A stretch of DNA of 64,000 nt from Halorientalis pallida (GTDB taxonomy: Archaea; Halobacteriota; Halobacteria; Halobacteriales; Haloarculaceae). The position numbers and the translations under genes were made by a program. Below the pieces are notes generated by a model that was not told where the DNA came from, ran no database searches, and saw only the letters and a program-made list of their open reading frames with translations. This document shows, one piece after another, positions 32,034 through 40,494 of this stretch. The DNA lies in the NCBI RefSeq assembly GCF_004118325.1, contig NZ_RDFA01000004.1, forward strand, positions 1-64,000. The letters run 5' to 3'. Position 1 is the stretch's first letter. The number at the start of each line of letters is the position of its first letter.

Positions 32034-33482
32034 ATGTCCACAGCATACCGGTCCGCGACCGATCTCGCGGACGCGATCCGGACGGGTGAACTATCCCCGG
32101 TCGAACTGGTCGAGACGTACTTCGACCGCATCGACGACCACAACGGCGAGTTGAACGCCTACGTGAACGTGCTGAAACAGCGCGCACGGGAACAGGCCCG
32201 CGAGGCCGAACGGGCCGTGGAAGACGGCGAGGACCTCGGCCCGCTCCACGGGGTCCCCGTCGCGATCAAGGACCTCCAGATGCCGATCGAGGGCGTTCCC
32301 CACACGATGGGGCTCGCGCCGCTGGCCGACAACGTCGCCGAGGAGACCGCGGTCATCGTCGAGCGCCTGGAGGAAGCCGGCGCGATCCCGCTGGGGACCA
32401 CGAACACGCCCGAGCTGGGCCACACGATGCAGACGTACAACGAGTTGCTCGGGCCGACGCCGACGCCGTTCGACCTCGATCACAACGCGGGTGGGTCCTC
32501 CGGCGGGTCGGCGGCGGCGCTGGCCGCGGGCCTGGCACCGCTCGCGACCGGCTCCGACGTCGGCGGCTCGCTCCGGAATCCGGCGTCTTGTTGCCACGTG
32601 GTGTCGGTGAAGCCGACCTTCGGCCTCGTTCCGATGGACACCCGACCGGACGCGTTCAGTTCCCACACGCCGGTCGGCGTCTTCGGACCGATGGCCCGGA
32701 CCGTCGACGACCTGGCGCTCATGCTCTCTGTGCTGGTCGGTCAGGACGACAGCGACCCGTTCAGCGTCGCCGCACCCAGAGACGACTACACGGACGCGAC
32801 CGACCGCGAGGCCGACGAGTTCGACGTGGCGTTCACGCCGGACCTCGATACGTTCCCGGTGGCCTCGTCGGTCACGTCGATCTGTCGGGACGCCGTCGAC
32901 GCGCTGGCCGACGCGGGCGCGACGGTCTCGGAGGTCGAGGTCGACGGCCCCGACAAGGGGACGCTCAACTACGCGTACGGCACCGAGGCGACGCCGCTGT
33001 TCGCCGTCATGGCACAGTACCTGGAAGAGGAGTACGGCGTGGACGTGACCGGCGAGGACGCCGACGACCTCTCCAGTTCGTTCGTCCAGACCGTCGGGAT
33101 GGGCGAGGGGTACGACGCCGTCGACTACCTCAAGACGAACGCCGTGCGGACGGAGTTGTACGACGCGGTCGAGGCAGTGCTGGACGACCACGACGCGCTG
33201 GTGATGCCGACCCTCTCGACGCCGCCGCTGACTCACGACGAGCCCTACCCCTCCGAGATCGACGGCGAGCGGGCCGGCGGCCTCCCGATGGACTGGGGGC
33301 TGACCTGGCCGTTCAACATGACTGGGCACCCGGTCGTGGCCGCGCCCGCTGGCCTCACCGAGGACGGGTTGCCCGTCGGCCTCCAGATCGTCGGGTCGCG
33401 GTACGACGAGGCCGACCTGCTCGGCATCGCCGCGGCGCTCGAAGCGACGAACCCGTGGGCCGGCGACTACCCCGAGCTCTGA
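32034..33482 (+). CDS. amidase (amidase signature family)
   Basis: 482 residues from the ATG at 32034. Ser-cisSer-Lys catalytic triad: Lys in VAIKDLQMPIEG, and the glycine- and serine-rich signature NAGGSSGGSAAALAAGLAP with GSDVGGSLRNPA. Hydrolyses a C-N bond; family members include indoleacetamide, urethane and aryl amidases and GatA. The neighbourhood has no GatB/C-like gene, so it is probably a catabolic amidase rather than a tRNA amidotransferase. TATTATT lies 27 nt before the ATG, leaderless. Confidence 0.9.
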   Translation: MSTAYRSATDLADAIRTGELSPVELVETYFDRIDDHNGELNAYVNVLKQRAREQAREAERAVEDGEDLGPLHGVPVAIKDLQMPIEGVPHTMGLAPLADNVAEETAVIVERLEEAGAIPLGTTNTPELGHTMQTYNELLGPTPTPFDLDHNAGGSSGGSAAALAAGLAPLATGSDVGGSLRNPASCCHVVSVKPTFGLVPMDTRPDAFSSHTPVGVFGPMARTVDDLALMLSVLVGQDDSDPFSVAAPRDDYTDATDREADEFDVAFTPDLDTFPVASSVTSICRDAVDALADAGATVSEVEVDGPDKGTLNYAYGTEATPLFAVMAQYLEEEYGVDVTGEDADDLSSSFVQTVGMGEGYDAVDYLKTNAVRTELYDAVEAVLDDHDALVMPTLSTPPLTHDEPYPSEIDGERAGGLPMDWGLTWPFNMTGHPVVAAPAGLTEDGLPVGLQIVGSRYDEADLLGIAAALEATNPWAGDYPEL

Positions 33483-33571
33483 GAGGGCCGTCACTGGCGG
33501 CTCGGGCCTCGAAAAAGTGAGGTGGATGCCGAACCGCAGTATGGCGATCGCGGCCTGTCGAGCAGCGGTAA

Positions 33572-34510
33572 TTAGTCCGCGGTCGCGCTCGACTCGCCGT
33601 CGTCGATCTTGACGAGTTCCTCGACTTCCGGAATCTCGGCGTCCGCCTCGGTGATGATGTCGATCCGGCGCATGAGTTTGTCACGCGCGTACTCCACGAG
33701 TGGGACGGGGTTGACGTTCTCCTCGAAGTCGGAGACGGTCCCCGCGATGTGGGGCATCAGGTCCATCAGCACGTCCTGGACGACGGACTCGTCGACCTCG
33801 CCGGACTGGACGTAGCCGCGGACTTTCTGCATGCCGAAGCCGACGTGGCGACCCTCGTCGGAGCGGATCTTCGCGATGCCGTCGACCAGGCCGTCCGAGT
33901 CGGGCCAGTCGCCCAGCGCGATCTCGTCGGAGCCCTGGTCACTGAACGAGGACGTGATCCCGTAGTAGCCGGTCTGGGCCAGCACGCTCTCGACGCCGAG
34001 GTGGTAGTGACAGTACGCCCGGACGCGGTTCTCGGGCGTGTCCTCCTCGAGCAGTCGATTCATGGCGTCCTCGGTCTTGTCGAAGACGGCGATGTAGTCG
34101 TCGTTGAAGTAGCGCTGATCGGTCGGCTGTGTCACTTCCAGGCCGAGTTCTTCGGCGACTGGGTTGAACACCTCACGCCAGTAGCGGTCGAAAAACTGCG
34201 TGTGCTTGGCTTCCTCGTAGATCTGACTGGAGATGAACATCTGGTCGTCGATGTCCTCCAGCACCATCGCCAGCGGCATCAGGTCCTCCGTGACGGCCTC
34301 CTCGCCCGCACCGAAGCGGGCGACGGCCATCCGGCTCTCCTCCATCTCGCTCTCGGTCGGCTCGTACTCAAGGAACTTCTGCTTGTCTTCCTCCAACCCC
34401 TCGATGTCGTACGGGTCCCAGTGTCGGTAGACGGCGTTCTTGAAGTACCCCTGTGCGAACGAATCCGGGTCCAGGCGCATGTCCCGGGTAGTGTCCTCCA
34501 CCTGCGTCAT
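33572..34510 (-). CDS. R2-like di-metal oxidase (R2lox / ribonucleotide-reductase beta-like)
   Basis: 312 residues from the ATG at 34510. Ferritin-like helical fold with carboxylate and His ligands in order: AGEEAVTEDLMPLA, IYEEAKHTQFFDRYW, YCHYHLGVESVLAQTGYYG and RSDEGRHVGFG. These are the ligand sets of R2 and R2lox proteins, which hold Mn/Fe or Fe/Fe centres. No ribonucleotide reductase alpha chain is near, and the length is short for R2, so R2-like ligand-binding oxidase is preferred. Physiological substrate unknown. A palindromic ATTTAAAT precedes it. Confidence 0.78.
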   Translation of the reverse strand: MTQVEDTTRDMRLDPDSFAQGYFKNAVYRHWDPYDIEGLEEDKQKFLEYEPTESEMEESRMAVARFGAGEEAVTEDLMPLAMVLEDIDDQMFISSQIYEEAKHTQFFDRYWREVFNPVAEELGLEVTQPTDQRYFNDDYIAVFDKTEDAMNRLLEEDTPENRVRAYCHYHLGVESVLAQTGYYGITSSFSDQGSDEIALGDWPDSDGLVDGIAKIRSDEGRHVGFGMQKVRGYVQSGEVDESVVQDVLMDLMPHIAGTVSDFEENVNPVPLVEYARDKLMRRIDIITEADAEIPEVEELVKIDDGESSATAD

Positions 34511-34567
34511 GATCCACAGTACAGTTGGTAGTACACCACATAGCCCCGTTGCAAGAGACCTTAGGCC

Positions 34568-34575
34568 ATTTAAAT
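34568..34575 (-). promoter_or_regulatory. TATA box for the R2-like oxidase
   Basis: ATTTAAAT, centred about 62 nt upstream of the ATG at 34510, which predicts a leader of roughly 35 nt. The gap 34511-34595 is distinctly richer in A/T than the flanking genes. Confidence 0.45.
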
Positions 34576-34595
34576 TAGGGTAGTATGACGGGTGT

Positions 34596-35357
34596 TTAAA
34601 TATCGCCCGTCGCGTCGCGTTCGGCCGCCAGGGAGCGTGCCACGTACAGATCGTGTAGTGAGTCGTGTTCACCGAGGTCGATGGCGGCGCGTGGCTCGTC
34701 GACGAGGACCGCACCGTCGTGGAGGACGGTGAGGTGGTCGATCACGTCCGCGAACGCCCCGAGCTGGTGGGTCGAGACGACGACGGCGTGGCCCTCGTCG
34801 CGGTAGTCGGTCAGCAGATCGAGCAGGTTCGTCTTCGACACGTCGTCGAGGTCGCCCATCGGTTCGTCGAGACAGACCACGGCTGGGCGGTTCAGCAGGG
34901 CGAGCGCCAGGTCCAGTTTCTTCCCGAACCCACCCGAGAGGTCGCCGGCCCGCCGGTCGCGGACGCGGTCGAGTCGGAGCGTCGAACAGAGCTCCTCGCG
35001 CCAGGCCTCGTCGTCGGCCCCGGTCAGCGCAGCGAACACGTCCAGATTCTCCGCGACGGTCAGGTCCCGGTAGAAGTTGGCCCGCTGGAACCCCGGACCG
35101 ATCCCGTCGGCTGGCGCGTCGACCGACCCACTCGACGGCCGGGTCAACCCCAGCGCGATCCGGAACAGCGTCGTCTTGCCCGAGCCGTTCGGCCCCACGA
35201 GCGCGTGGATCGTGCCCGGTTCGACCGAGAGGTCGACGCCGGACAGCGCCGTCACGTCGCCGTAGGCCTTGCTGATCTCGCGCAGTGCGAGGATGGGATC
35301 GTGGTCGTTCCGATGGTCGTCGCCGCCGGTCCGGTCGTCGTCCGTGGGTCGGGTCAT
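34596..35357 (-). CDS. ABC transporter, ATP-binding protein
   Basis: 253 residues. Walker A GPNGSGKTTLFRIALGL, Q-loop region, ABC signature LSGGFGKKLDLALALL and Walker B VVCLDEPMGDLDDVSK, then H-switch VVVSTHQLG. Subunit that drives the adjacent permease. Its ATG overlaps the permease stop (ATGA), so the two are coupled. Similar drug/sodium-type ABC-2 exporters carry such an arrangement. The N-terminus before RALREISKAYGD is acidic and non-conserved. Confidence 0.9.
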   Translation of the reverse strand: MTRPTDDDRTGGDDHRNDHDPILALREISKAYGDVTALSGVDLSVEPGTIHALVGPNGSGKTTLFRIALGLTRPSSGSVDAPADGIGPGFQRANFYRDLTVAENLDVFAALTGADDEAWREELCSTLRLDRVRDRRAGDLSGGFGKKLDLALALLNRPAVVCLDEPMGDLDDVSKTNLLDLLTDYRDEGHAVVVSTHQLGAFADVIDHLTVLHDGAVLVDEPRAAIDLGEHDSLHDLYVARSLAAERDATGDI

Positions 35358-36424
35358 ATCGTTCGTTTGTACCGTTCGATGGACAGTTTCAGCACGAACA
35401 AGGTCAGGACGGTGAAGCCGACGAGCGCGAGGACGTAGTCCCCGTACAGCGACGGGGGCGTGTCCTTCAGCGTCAGGCTCCGGGTGACGACCATCGAGTA
35501 GTGCAGGGGTATCAGACGCGCGATCTCACGGCGGACCGGGGAGAAAAAGCCCACCGGATAGACCAGATTCGAGAAGGTGATCGCGGCGAGCAGGACGGCG
35601 ACGTTGAGGAACCGCCCGACGGTGTCGAAGTTCGTCAGGATCATGATCGAGGTGCTGATCGCCGCCAGGTAGACGAACGTCAACAGCAGGACGGCGATGG
35701 CCCCCGGCGCGAACAGCGTCACCGAGTAGTTCAGGTAGGCGGCGGCCGCGCCGAAGGCGAGGGTCGGGATCAACATGAGGGCAGCGAAGTAGCCGATCTT
35801 CGTCGCCACGACGGCGTCCAGCGAGGACTCGACGAGCAGGCGGTCGAGCACGTCGCGTTCCCGCGCGAGGGTGTAGGGGAGATACGTGAACGCGAACAGC
35901 ATGACGATGCCGAGCAGGAAGACGGGGAGCAGGTACTCCGAGAGGGAGTGTGTGCCACCGACGACCTCGCGCCGGACGGTCACGTCGGCGTCGAACTCCC
36001 GATCCAGGTATCCGCCGGCGATGCCCTGGATCGCTTTCGAGGGTTGCTCGAAGGGGACCACGCTCCCGTCGACGGTCAGCGTGAACGTGACGTTGTTCGT
36101 TCCGTCGTCGTACAGCCCTGGCGGGACCTCCAGCACGGCGTACACCTGTTCGCGTTGTAGCGCCCGCCGGGCGGCCGAGGCGTTCTCGTAGACCCGCGGC
36201 TCGGAGAACAGCGTCAGTCCACCCTTTATCAACGCGATCTCGTCGTCGGTGACCGACTCGTTCTCGGCGACGATCCCCACGGGGGCGTCCTCGGGAATCA
36301 CGGTGCCGAAGGCGGCCGTCGTCGTCGCGAAGAAGGCCGGCAACACCAGGAGCAGAAAACAAAGCGTCACCAGTCGATGCCGCGACCAGCGGACCTCCTT
36401 CCCCAACAGCGACGGAATGTCCAT
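35354..36424 (-). CDS. ABC transporter permease (ABC-2/NatB type)
   Basis: 356 residues. One membrane helix near the N-terminus (LVTLCFLLLVLPAFFATTTA), a large outside domain of about 140 residues with Asn-rich and Gly-rich parts (residues 40-180), and five or six helices in the C-terminal half (LLPVFLLGIVMLFAFTYLPY, FAALMLIPTLAFGAAAAYL, VLLLTFVYLAAISTSIMIL, and others). This is the layout of ABC-2 exporters. Substrate unknown. Operon order: permease, then ATPase. Confidence 0.85.
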   Translation of the reverse strand: MDIPSLLGKEVRWSRHRLVTLCFLLLVLPAFFATTTAAFGTVIPEDAPVGIVAENESVTDDEIALIKGGLTLFSEPRVYENASAARRALQREQVYAVLEVPPGLYDDGTNNVTFTLTVDGSVVPFEQPSKAIQGIAGGYLDREFDADVTVRREVVGGTHSLSEYLLPVFLLGIVMLFAFTYLPYTLARERDVLDRLLVESSLDAVVATKIGYFAALMLIPTLAFGAAAAYLNYSVTLFAPGAIAVLLLTFVYLAAISTSIMILTNFDTVGRFLNVAVLLAAITFSNLVYPVGFFSPVRREIARLIPLHYSMVVTRSLTLKDTPPSLYGDYVLALVGFTVLTLFVLKLSIERYKRTI

Positions 36425-36490
36425 CGACGGCGGGGTATCGAATCGGGGGGACTTGAGACTGGCGGGGACGTGACCAGGGGGACCTCGGTC

Positions 36491-37645
36491 CTACGGCGGA
36501 GCGCGGATCGCGTACGTGCTCGAATCGCTCTCGGCGGTCGGGCCGGACGACGGGCCACCGGCCGTGGTCTCACCGCTCTGTCCGAACGAGCCCAGGAGCC
36601 GAGCGAACGGTTCGACGGTGGACTGAATCGCCGCGGCGACCGTGTCGCTGTCGACTTCGATTCGCATCACGGCGTCCGATCCGTCCTGGTTCACGTCGAC
36701 GGAGTCGTAGAAGGAGACGACGCTCTCGTTGGTGGCGTTGTTCTTCGCCCTGACGACGCCGGCGTCGATCAGGTTCGTCAGGTCGCTGGCCGTCCCCTCG
36801 CCGTTGGTGCCGAACCGGGTCTCGAACCCAATGGTGTCGCCGTCGGTGTAGTACGAGCCGGCGACGGTGTGGGTATCCTCGAAGATCTCACGCACCTGTT
36901 CGCGGGAGTAGCCGCCGGCGGTTCCGGGGAGCGTGCTGTCGTTGATGTCTGACTTCTCCAGCGTAGTGGCGAACTGGACGTAGCCGTCCCGGGTGTTGCG
37001 GTACGTCTGCCGGAGGTCGCCCGAGACCGGGTCGGCCGCGCCACGGTCGACGTCGATGGCGTCTTCGACCGCCGCTTCGGTGCCGACGACGTACAGGCCC
37101 TCGCTCAACACGCCGAGCAGCTCCGCCTGTCCGTCAGCGCCGGACTCGTTGACGTAGACCGTGTAGCCCTCGTAGGTCTCCTCGGAGAGGTCGCTCCCGT
37201 TTTCGGCGCTCTCGACGACGTTCGAGGTCTGCCACTCCGAGTCGATGATGACGCCGTAGTACTCGTTGCCGGACTCGTTGGCGGCCGTCGACCCGTAGAC
37301 CATGACGCTGTTCAGTTTCGAGAGCGCGAGTTCGTCTTCGCCAGTCTCGTTCTCGTACGCGGCCAGCAGGTCCCCGTAGTCCGCGGGGCCCTCGTAGGAC
37401 TCGTAGGCCGCGAACGGGTCCAGTGTGGCGTTGATCGTGCGTTTCGTCGTCGGATCGGAGACGACACCGGGGTCGACGTAGACCACGGTGTCTGCCTCAC
37501 CGGGCACGCGGTCGATCATCTGGTCGCCCCCGTCCATCGCCGGGAGGAACCCGCCGAGCGCGAGCGCCGTCACGACGGTGCCGCCGGCGAGGAAGACACC
37601 GACGACCTTCAGCTTGTTCGCCAGGACCGTCTCGGCGAGCGCCAT
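36491..37645 (-). CDS. membrane-anchored exported protein of unknown function
   Basis: 384 residues from the ATG at 37645 (a Met one codon earlier is also possible). One N-terminal anchor (VVGVFLAGGTVVTALALGGF), then an exported domain rich in acidic and Asn residues: ADTVVYVDPGVVSDPTTKRT, VYGSTAANESGNEYYGVI, EGLYVVGTEAAVEDAID. Several N-X-S/T sequons (NESG, NATN) are available for glycosylation. It ends with a Ser/Gly/Pro-rich tail. It is 66 nt upstream of the ABC permease on the same strand, so it may be part of that operon. Confidence 0.65.
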   Translation of the reverse strand: MALAETVLANKLKVVGVFLAGGTVVTALALGGFLPAMDGGDQMIDRVPGEADTVVYVDPGVVSDPTTKRTINATLDPFAAYESYEGPADYGDLLAAYENETGEDELALSKLNSVMVYGSTAANESGNEYYGVIIDSEWQTSNVVESAENGSDLSEETYEGYTVYVNESGADGQAELLGVLSEGLYVVGTEAAVEDAIDVDRGAADPVSGDLRQTYRNTRDGYVQFATTLEKSDINDSTLPGTAGGYSREQVREIFEDTHTVAGSYYTDGDTIGFETRFGTNGEGTASDLTNLIDAGVVRAKNNATNESVVSFYDSVDVNQDGSDAVMRIEVDSDTVAAAIQSTVEPFARLLGSFGQSGETTAGGPSSGPTAESDSSTYAIRAPP

Positions 37646-37798
37646 CACACCGCCTCCGCCGACCGCGCAGTCCGGGCGTGGACGGCCCGTGTCGACCGAG
37701 ACGACACACAGCTATGCCAAATCATACTTACAGATCTCCGACAACAGGACAAAGAAGTTTTCGTCGGTTCAGAACGTGAGGCGGACCTCGACGGCGGC

Positions 37799-39487
37799 TT
37801 ACTCGTGACGACCCTTCAGCGAGTGCTTGTCCGTCTTGCCCACGTCGGTCGTCGGGACTTCGTCGACGATGTTGATCTCTTCGGGCATGGCCTGTTTGGG
37901 CACCTTGCCGTCGAGGTGGTCGCGGACGTCTTCCTCGGTGAGGTCGCCGTCGTAGTTCGGATCGGGTTCGACGTAGACGACGACGATCTCGCTGCCGGGG
38001 CGGTCGGGATCGGGTGCGCCGATGGTCGCCGGGCGGTGGACGCCGGGGTGACTGAACAGCACCTCGTCGACCTCCTCGGAGTAGACCTTCAGCCCGGAGA
38101 CGTTGATCATGTTCTTCACGCGGTCGACGATGTAGAAGCGACCCTTGGCGTCGATCTTGGCCACGTCACCGGTCGCGACGAACCCGTCGTCGTCGAAGGG
38201 GTTCTTGCTCTCGTCGAGGTAGCCTTTCATCCGCTGGGGGCCGTTCAGCAGCATCTCGCCTTCGAGTTCCTCGTCGATGGCTTTCTGGAGGGGAATCTCC
38301 TCGCCGGAGTCCACGTCGACGAGTTTGACCGCCGTGTCGGGCACCGGCACGCCGATGGTCGGCATGTCGAAGCCTTCCTCGCGTGTGTCCTCACCCAGCA
38401 ACATGTCCTGGAGCCCACGTGTGTTGAAGTGAGTCACCGGCGACATCTCCGAGAGGCCGTAACCCTGGGAGACGCCCTTGGACTTCTCCTCGAACTGCTC
38501 TTTGGTCTCGGTGGCCAGCGGCGCGGACCCGGAGAGGCCGACCACGTCCTGATCGAGGTCCTCGTTGACGATTTCCATGAACTGCGTCGGGACGCCGAGC
38601 ATGATCAGCGGCTCGCGGTCCTCGATCAGATCGACCATCATCTCCGTGTCCCGGGCGTCGGGCACCATCAGCATCTCCAGCCCGAGTTCGATCAGCGAGT
38701 GCTGGACCGAGTAGCCGTAGGCGTGGTACATCGGCAGCGCCATCACGGCACCCTCGTCACCACGCATCATGTCCGCCATCCTGGACTGGGCGGCGTTGGC
38801 CTGCAGCGCGTTGGCGACGAGGTTGCGGTGGGTGAGCTGACAGCCCTTCGGCAGGCCGGTGGTGCCACCGGTAAAGAGGAGCGTGTGGACGTCCGCTTCC
38901 ACGTCGAATTCGACTTCGGGCGGGTTCGGTTCGGTCGACTCGATCACGTCGGTGAGCCACTCGACACCCGCGACGTCCTCGTGGTCCTCGGGCGGGGCCT
39001 CGCTGTAATCGTCGACGGTGGTGAGGATGACGTTGTCCAGATCCAGTTCCTCTTTCAGGCTCATGATGAGGTCCCGGTGTTTGTCCTGGCCGACGAGGAC
39101 CTCGGGCTCGCCCTGTTCGAGCCGGTAGATCAGGTCCTCCTCGGCGTCGAGGAAGTCGTTCGGGATGTGGACTCCGCCGGCCCGGGAGATGGCGTTCTCC
39201 GCGACGACGAACTGCACCGAGGTCGGCAGCACCGTCGCCACGCGACTGTCCTTCTCGACCCCCCGGTCACGAAGCGCAGTCGCCAGCCGTTCGACCTGGT
39301 CGACCAGTTCCGGGTACGTGTACTTCTGACCAAGCTGGACGAGCCCCTGTTCGGGGTACTCGTCGGCCGAATCGTAGAGGAACTGGTGAACCGGCTGGTC
39401 GGGGTACGGTTCGAGCGTCTCCGGCACGCCGAACTTCTCGTACTCGACGAACCACGGCTTCTCGGGTAGCTCGGTTGCGTCTGACAT
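37799..39487 (-). CDS. AMP-forming acyl-CoA ligase (long-chain fatty acid type)
   Basis: 562 residues. Adenylation motif VHTLLFTGGTTGLPKGCQLT, GYGLSEMSPVTHFNTRG-type A5 region and the later DGFVATGDVAKIDAKGRF and YFIVDRVKNMINVSG-like hinge (here RFYIVDRVKNMINVSGLKV). Catalytic Lys motif TDVGKTDKHSLKG is close to the end. Activates a fatty or aromatic acid with ATP and CoA. GATTTAAGCC at about 39510 is 25-30 nt before the ATG, so leaderless. Chain-length preference cannot be read. Confidence 0.9.
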   Translation of the reverse strand: MSDATELPEKPWFVEYEKFGVPETLEPYPDQPVHQFLYDSADEYPEQGLVQLGQKYTYPELVDQVERLATALRDRGVEKDSRVATVLPTSVQFVVAENAISRAGGVHIPNDFLDAEEDLIYRLEQGEPEVLVGQDKHRDLIMSLKEELDLDNVILTTVDDYSEAPPEDHEDVAGVEWLTDVIESTEPNPPEVEFDVEADVHTLLFTGGTTGLPKGCQLTHRNLVANALQANAAQSRMADMMRGDEGAVMALPMYHAYGYSVQHSLIELGLEMLMVPDARDTEMMVDLIEDREPLIMLGVPTQFMEIVNEDLDQDVVGLSGSAPLATETKEQFEEKSKGVSQGYGLSEMSPVTHFNTRGLQDMLLGEDTREEGFDMPTIGVPVPDTAVKLVDVDSGEEIPLQKAIDEELEGEMLLNGPQRMKGYLDESKNPFDDDGFVATGDVAKIDAKGRFYIVDRVKNMINVSGLKVYSEEVDEVLFSHPGVHRPATIGAPDPDRPGSEIVVVYVEPDPNYDGDLTEEDVRDHLDGKVPKQAMPEEINIVDEVPTTDVGKTDKHSLKGRHE

Positions 39488-39604
39488 CTACATTTATTTC
39501 CCGTCCCCCGTGGCTTAAATCCGCATGATTAGCCACCAACGACAGCCGGTTTACCGGATGCCCCTGATTTTTTCGGGGTTTCAATACCGACCGGGAGCGA
39601 CCTG

Positions 39605-39952
39605 TCAGCCCGAGAAGACTGCGCTGATGACCACGAGGTTCCAGGTCGTCAGCCCGACGCCGAGAACCGAGAGCGCCAGCGGCACGCCGACGTTGTGCGG
39701 GTGGTCGACGGAGCACCAGACGGCGTAGGCGACCCCGAACGCGGCGAGTTTGAGCCCGACGAGTCCCCAGAGGCCGTACGACGCCGCCGCCCAGCCGACG
39801 ACCGGGCTCCCCTCGGCCACGGGGCCGGCCACCTGCGTCGTCGCCGTCGTGAGGACGTCACCGATCCCGTAGAACGTGATCGAGAGCCACCAGAGCCAGG
39901 ACCGCATCTCGATGAACCCGTTCAGCGCCGACGCGACCGGCGAATCCTCCAT
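39605..39952 (-). CDS. small membrane protein of unknown function
   Basis: 115 residues. Four hydrophobic segments: SWLWWLSITFYGIGDVLTTA, VVGWAAASYGLWGLVGLKLA, AFGVAYAVWCS and GVPLALSVLGVGLTTWNLVV. The first 14 residues are polar (MEDSPVASALNGFI). The order of helices and a conserved Asp (GIGDVLTT) resemble small integral membrane proteins of unknown role in haloarchaea. It is near the ferredoxin gene on the same strand but I see no functional link. Confidence 0.65.
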   Translation of the reverse strand: MEDSPVASALNGFIEMRSWLWWLSITFYGIGDVLTTATTQVAGPVAEGSPVVGWAAASYGLWGLVGLKLAAFGVAYAVWCSVDHPHNVGVPLALSVLGVGLTTWNLVVISAVFSG

Positions 39953-40012
39953 CGCTACCCTACCGAGGCGAAGCGAAGCCGAATACCTTTGGGTCGGCTC
40001 ACCACGAGCAGG

Positions 40013-40339
40013 TCAGTCGTCGGCGGCCGCGCCCGCCGACCCCTCGGCGTCCTCGTCGATACTGGGCGGGTACTCCCCGCGATCCAGCACGAGGTCGGAC
40101 GCGGGTCGGGCCATGCAGGTCAGGGCGTACTCCGCTTTCTCCTCGTCGGTGAACCCGTGTGCCGCCGGTTGCGTGACTTCGCCCTCGACGATCTTGGCCG
40201 AGCAGGCCAGGCACATCCCGACACGACAGGAGTACTCCTGGGCGATCCCCTCCTCGATGCACCGGCGGAGGATCGTCTCTTTCTCCGAGACCGTGATCTG
40301 TTCCCCCGTCCCCACGAATTCGACGGTGTAGTCGGTCAT
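40013..40339 (-). CDS. [2Fe-2S] plant-type ferredoxin
   Basis: 108 residues from the ATG at 40339. Cys38-X4-Cys43-X2-Cys46 (SCRVGMCLACSAKI) and Cys75 (ALTCMARP) form the [2Fe-2S] site. C-terminus acidic, a halophilic trait. It carries electrons from reductases such as the 2-oxoacid:ferredoxin oxidoreductase to biosynthetic enzymes. It lies divergent from the geranylgeranyl reductase gene (40495) with 155 bases between their ATGs; such a ferredoxin is the known donor of the lipid reductase in methanogens, so partnership is a reasonable inference. Confidence 0.9.
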   Translation of the reverse strand: MTDYTVEFVGTGEQITVSEKETILRRCIEEGIAQEYSCRVGMCLACSAKIVEGEVTQPAAHGFTDEEKAEYALTCMARPASDLVLDRGEYPPSIDEDAEGSAGAAADD

Positions 40340-40494
40340 GCTCCCCGATTGGGCACCACCTGTCAAAGGTCTTTATCCCCCGATCGGTTCCTGCCCGGAG
40401 GACGGATTGTCGTCGGCGAATCGCGCTGAGGGTCGGGACGGCCAGCTTGTGACTTTTATAAAGAGTTTTCTCGGTGGGGCAATCAGGGACGGAC
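40340..40494. promoter_or_regulatory. divergent promoter region of ferredoxin and geranylgeranyl reductase
   Basis: On the minus strand GATAAAGACC (about 40369-40378) lies 30-40 nt before the ferredoxin ATG. On the plus strand CTTTTATAAAGAG (40453-40465) is a strong TATA box 30-40 nt before the reductase ATG. No palindrome or repeat links the two promoters. A short AT-rich part around 40453 is the only unusual composition. Confidence 0.55.

Noticed and set aside
37805-39469. 554-codon plus-strand frame
   Set aside because: Opposite the acyl-CoA ligase, with no start signal.
39549-39560. Palindrome CCGGTTTACCGG upstream of the fatty-acyl-CoA ligase
   Set aside because: Arms of only five bases and a position about 65 bases before the start; expected by chance at this GC content.
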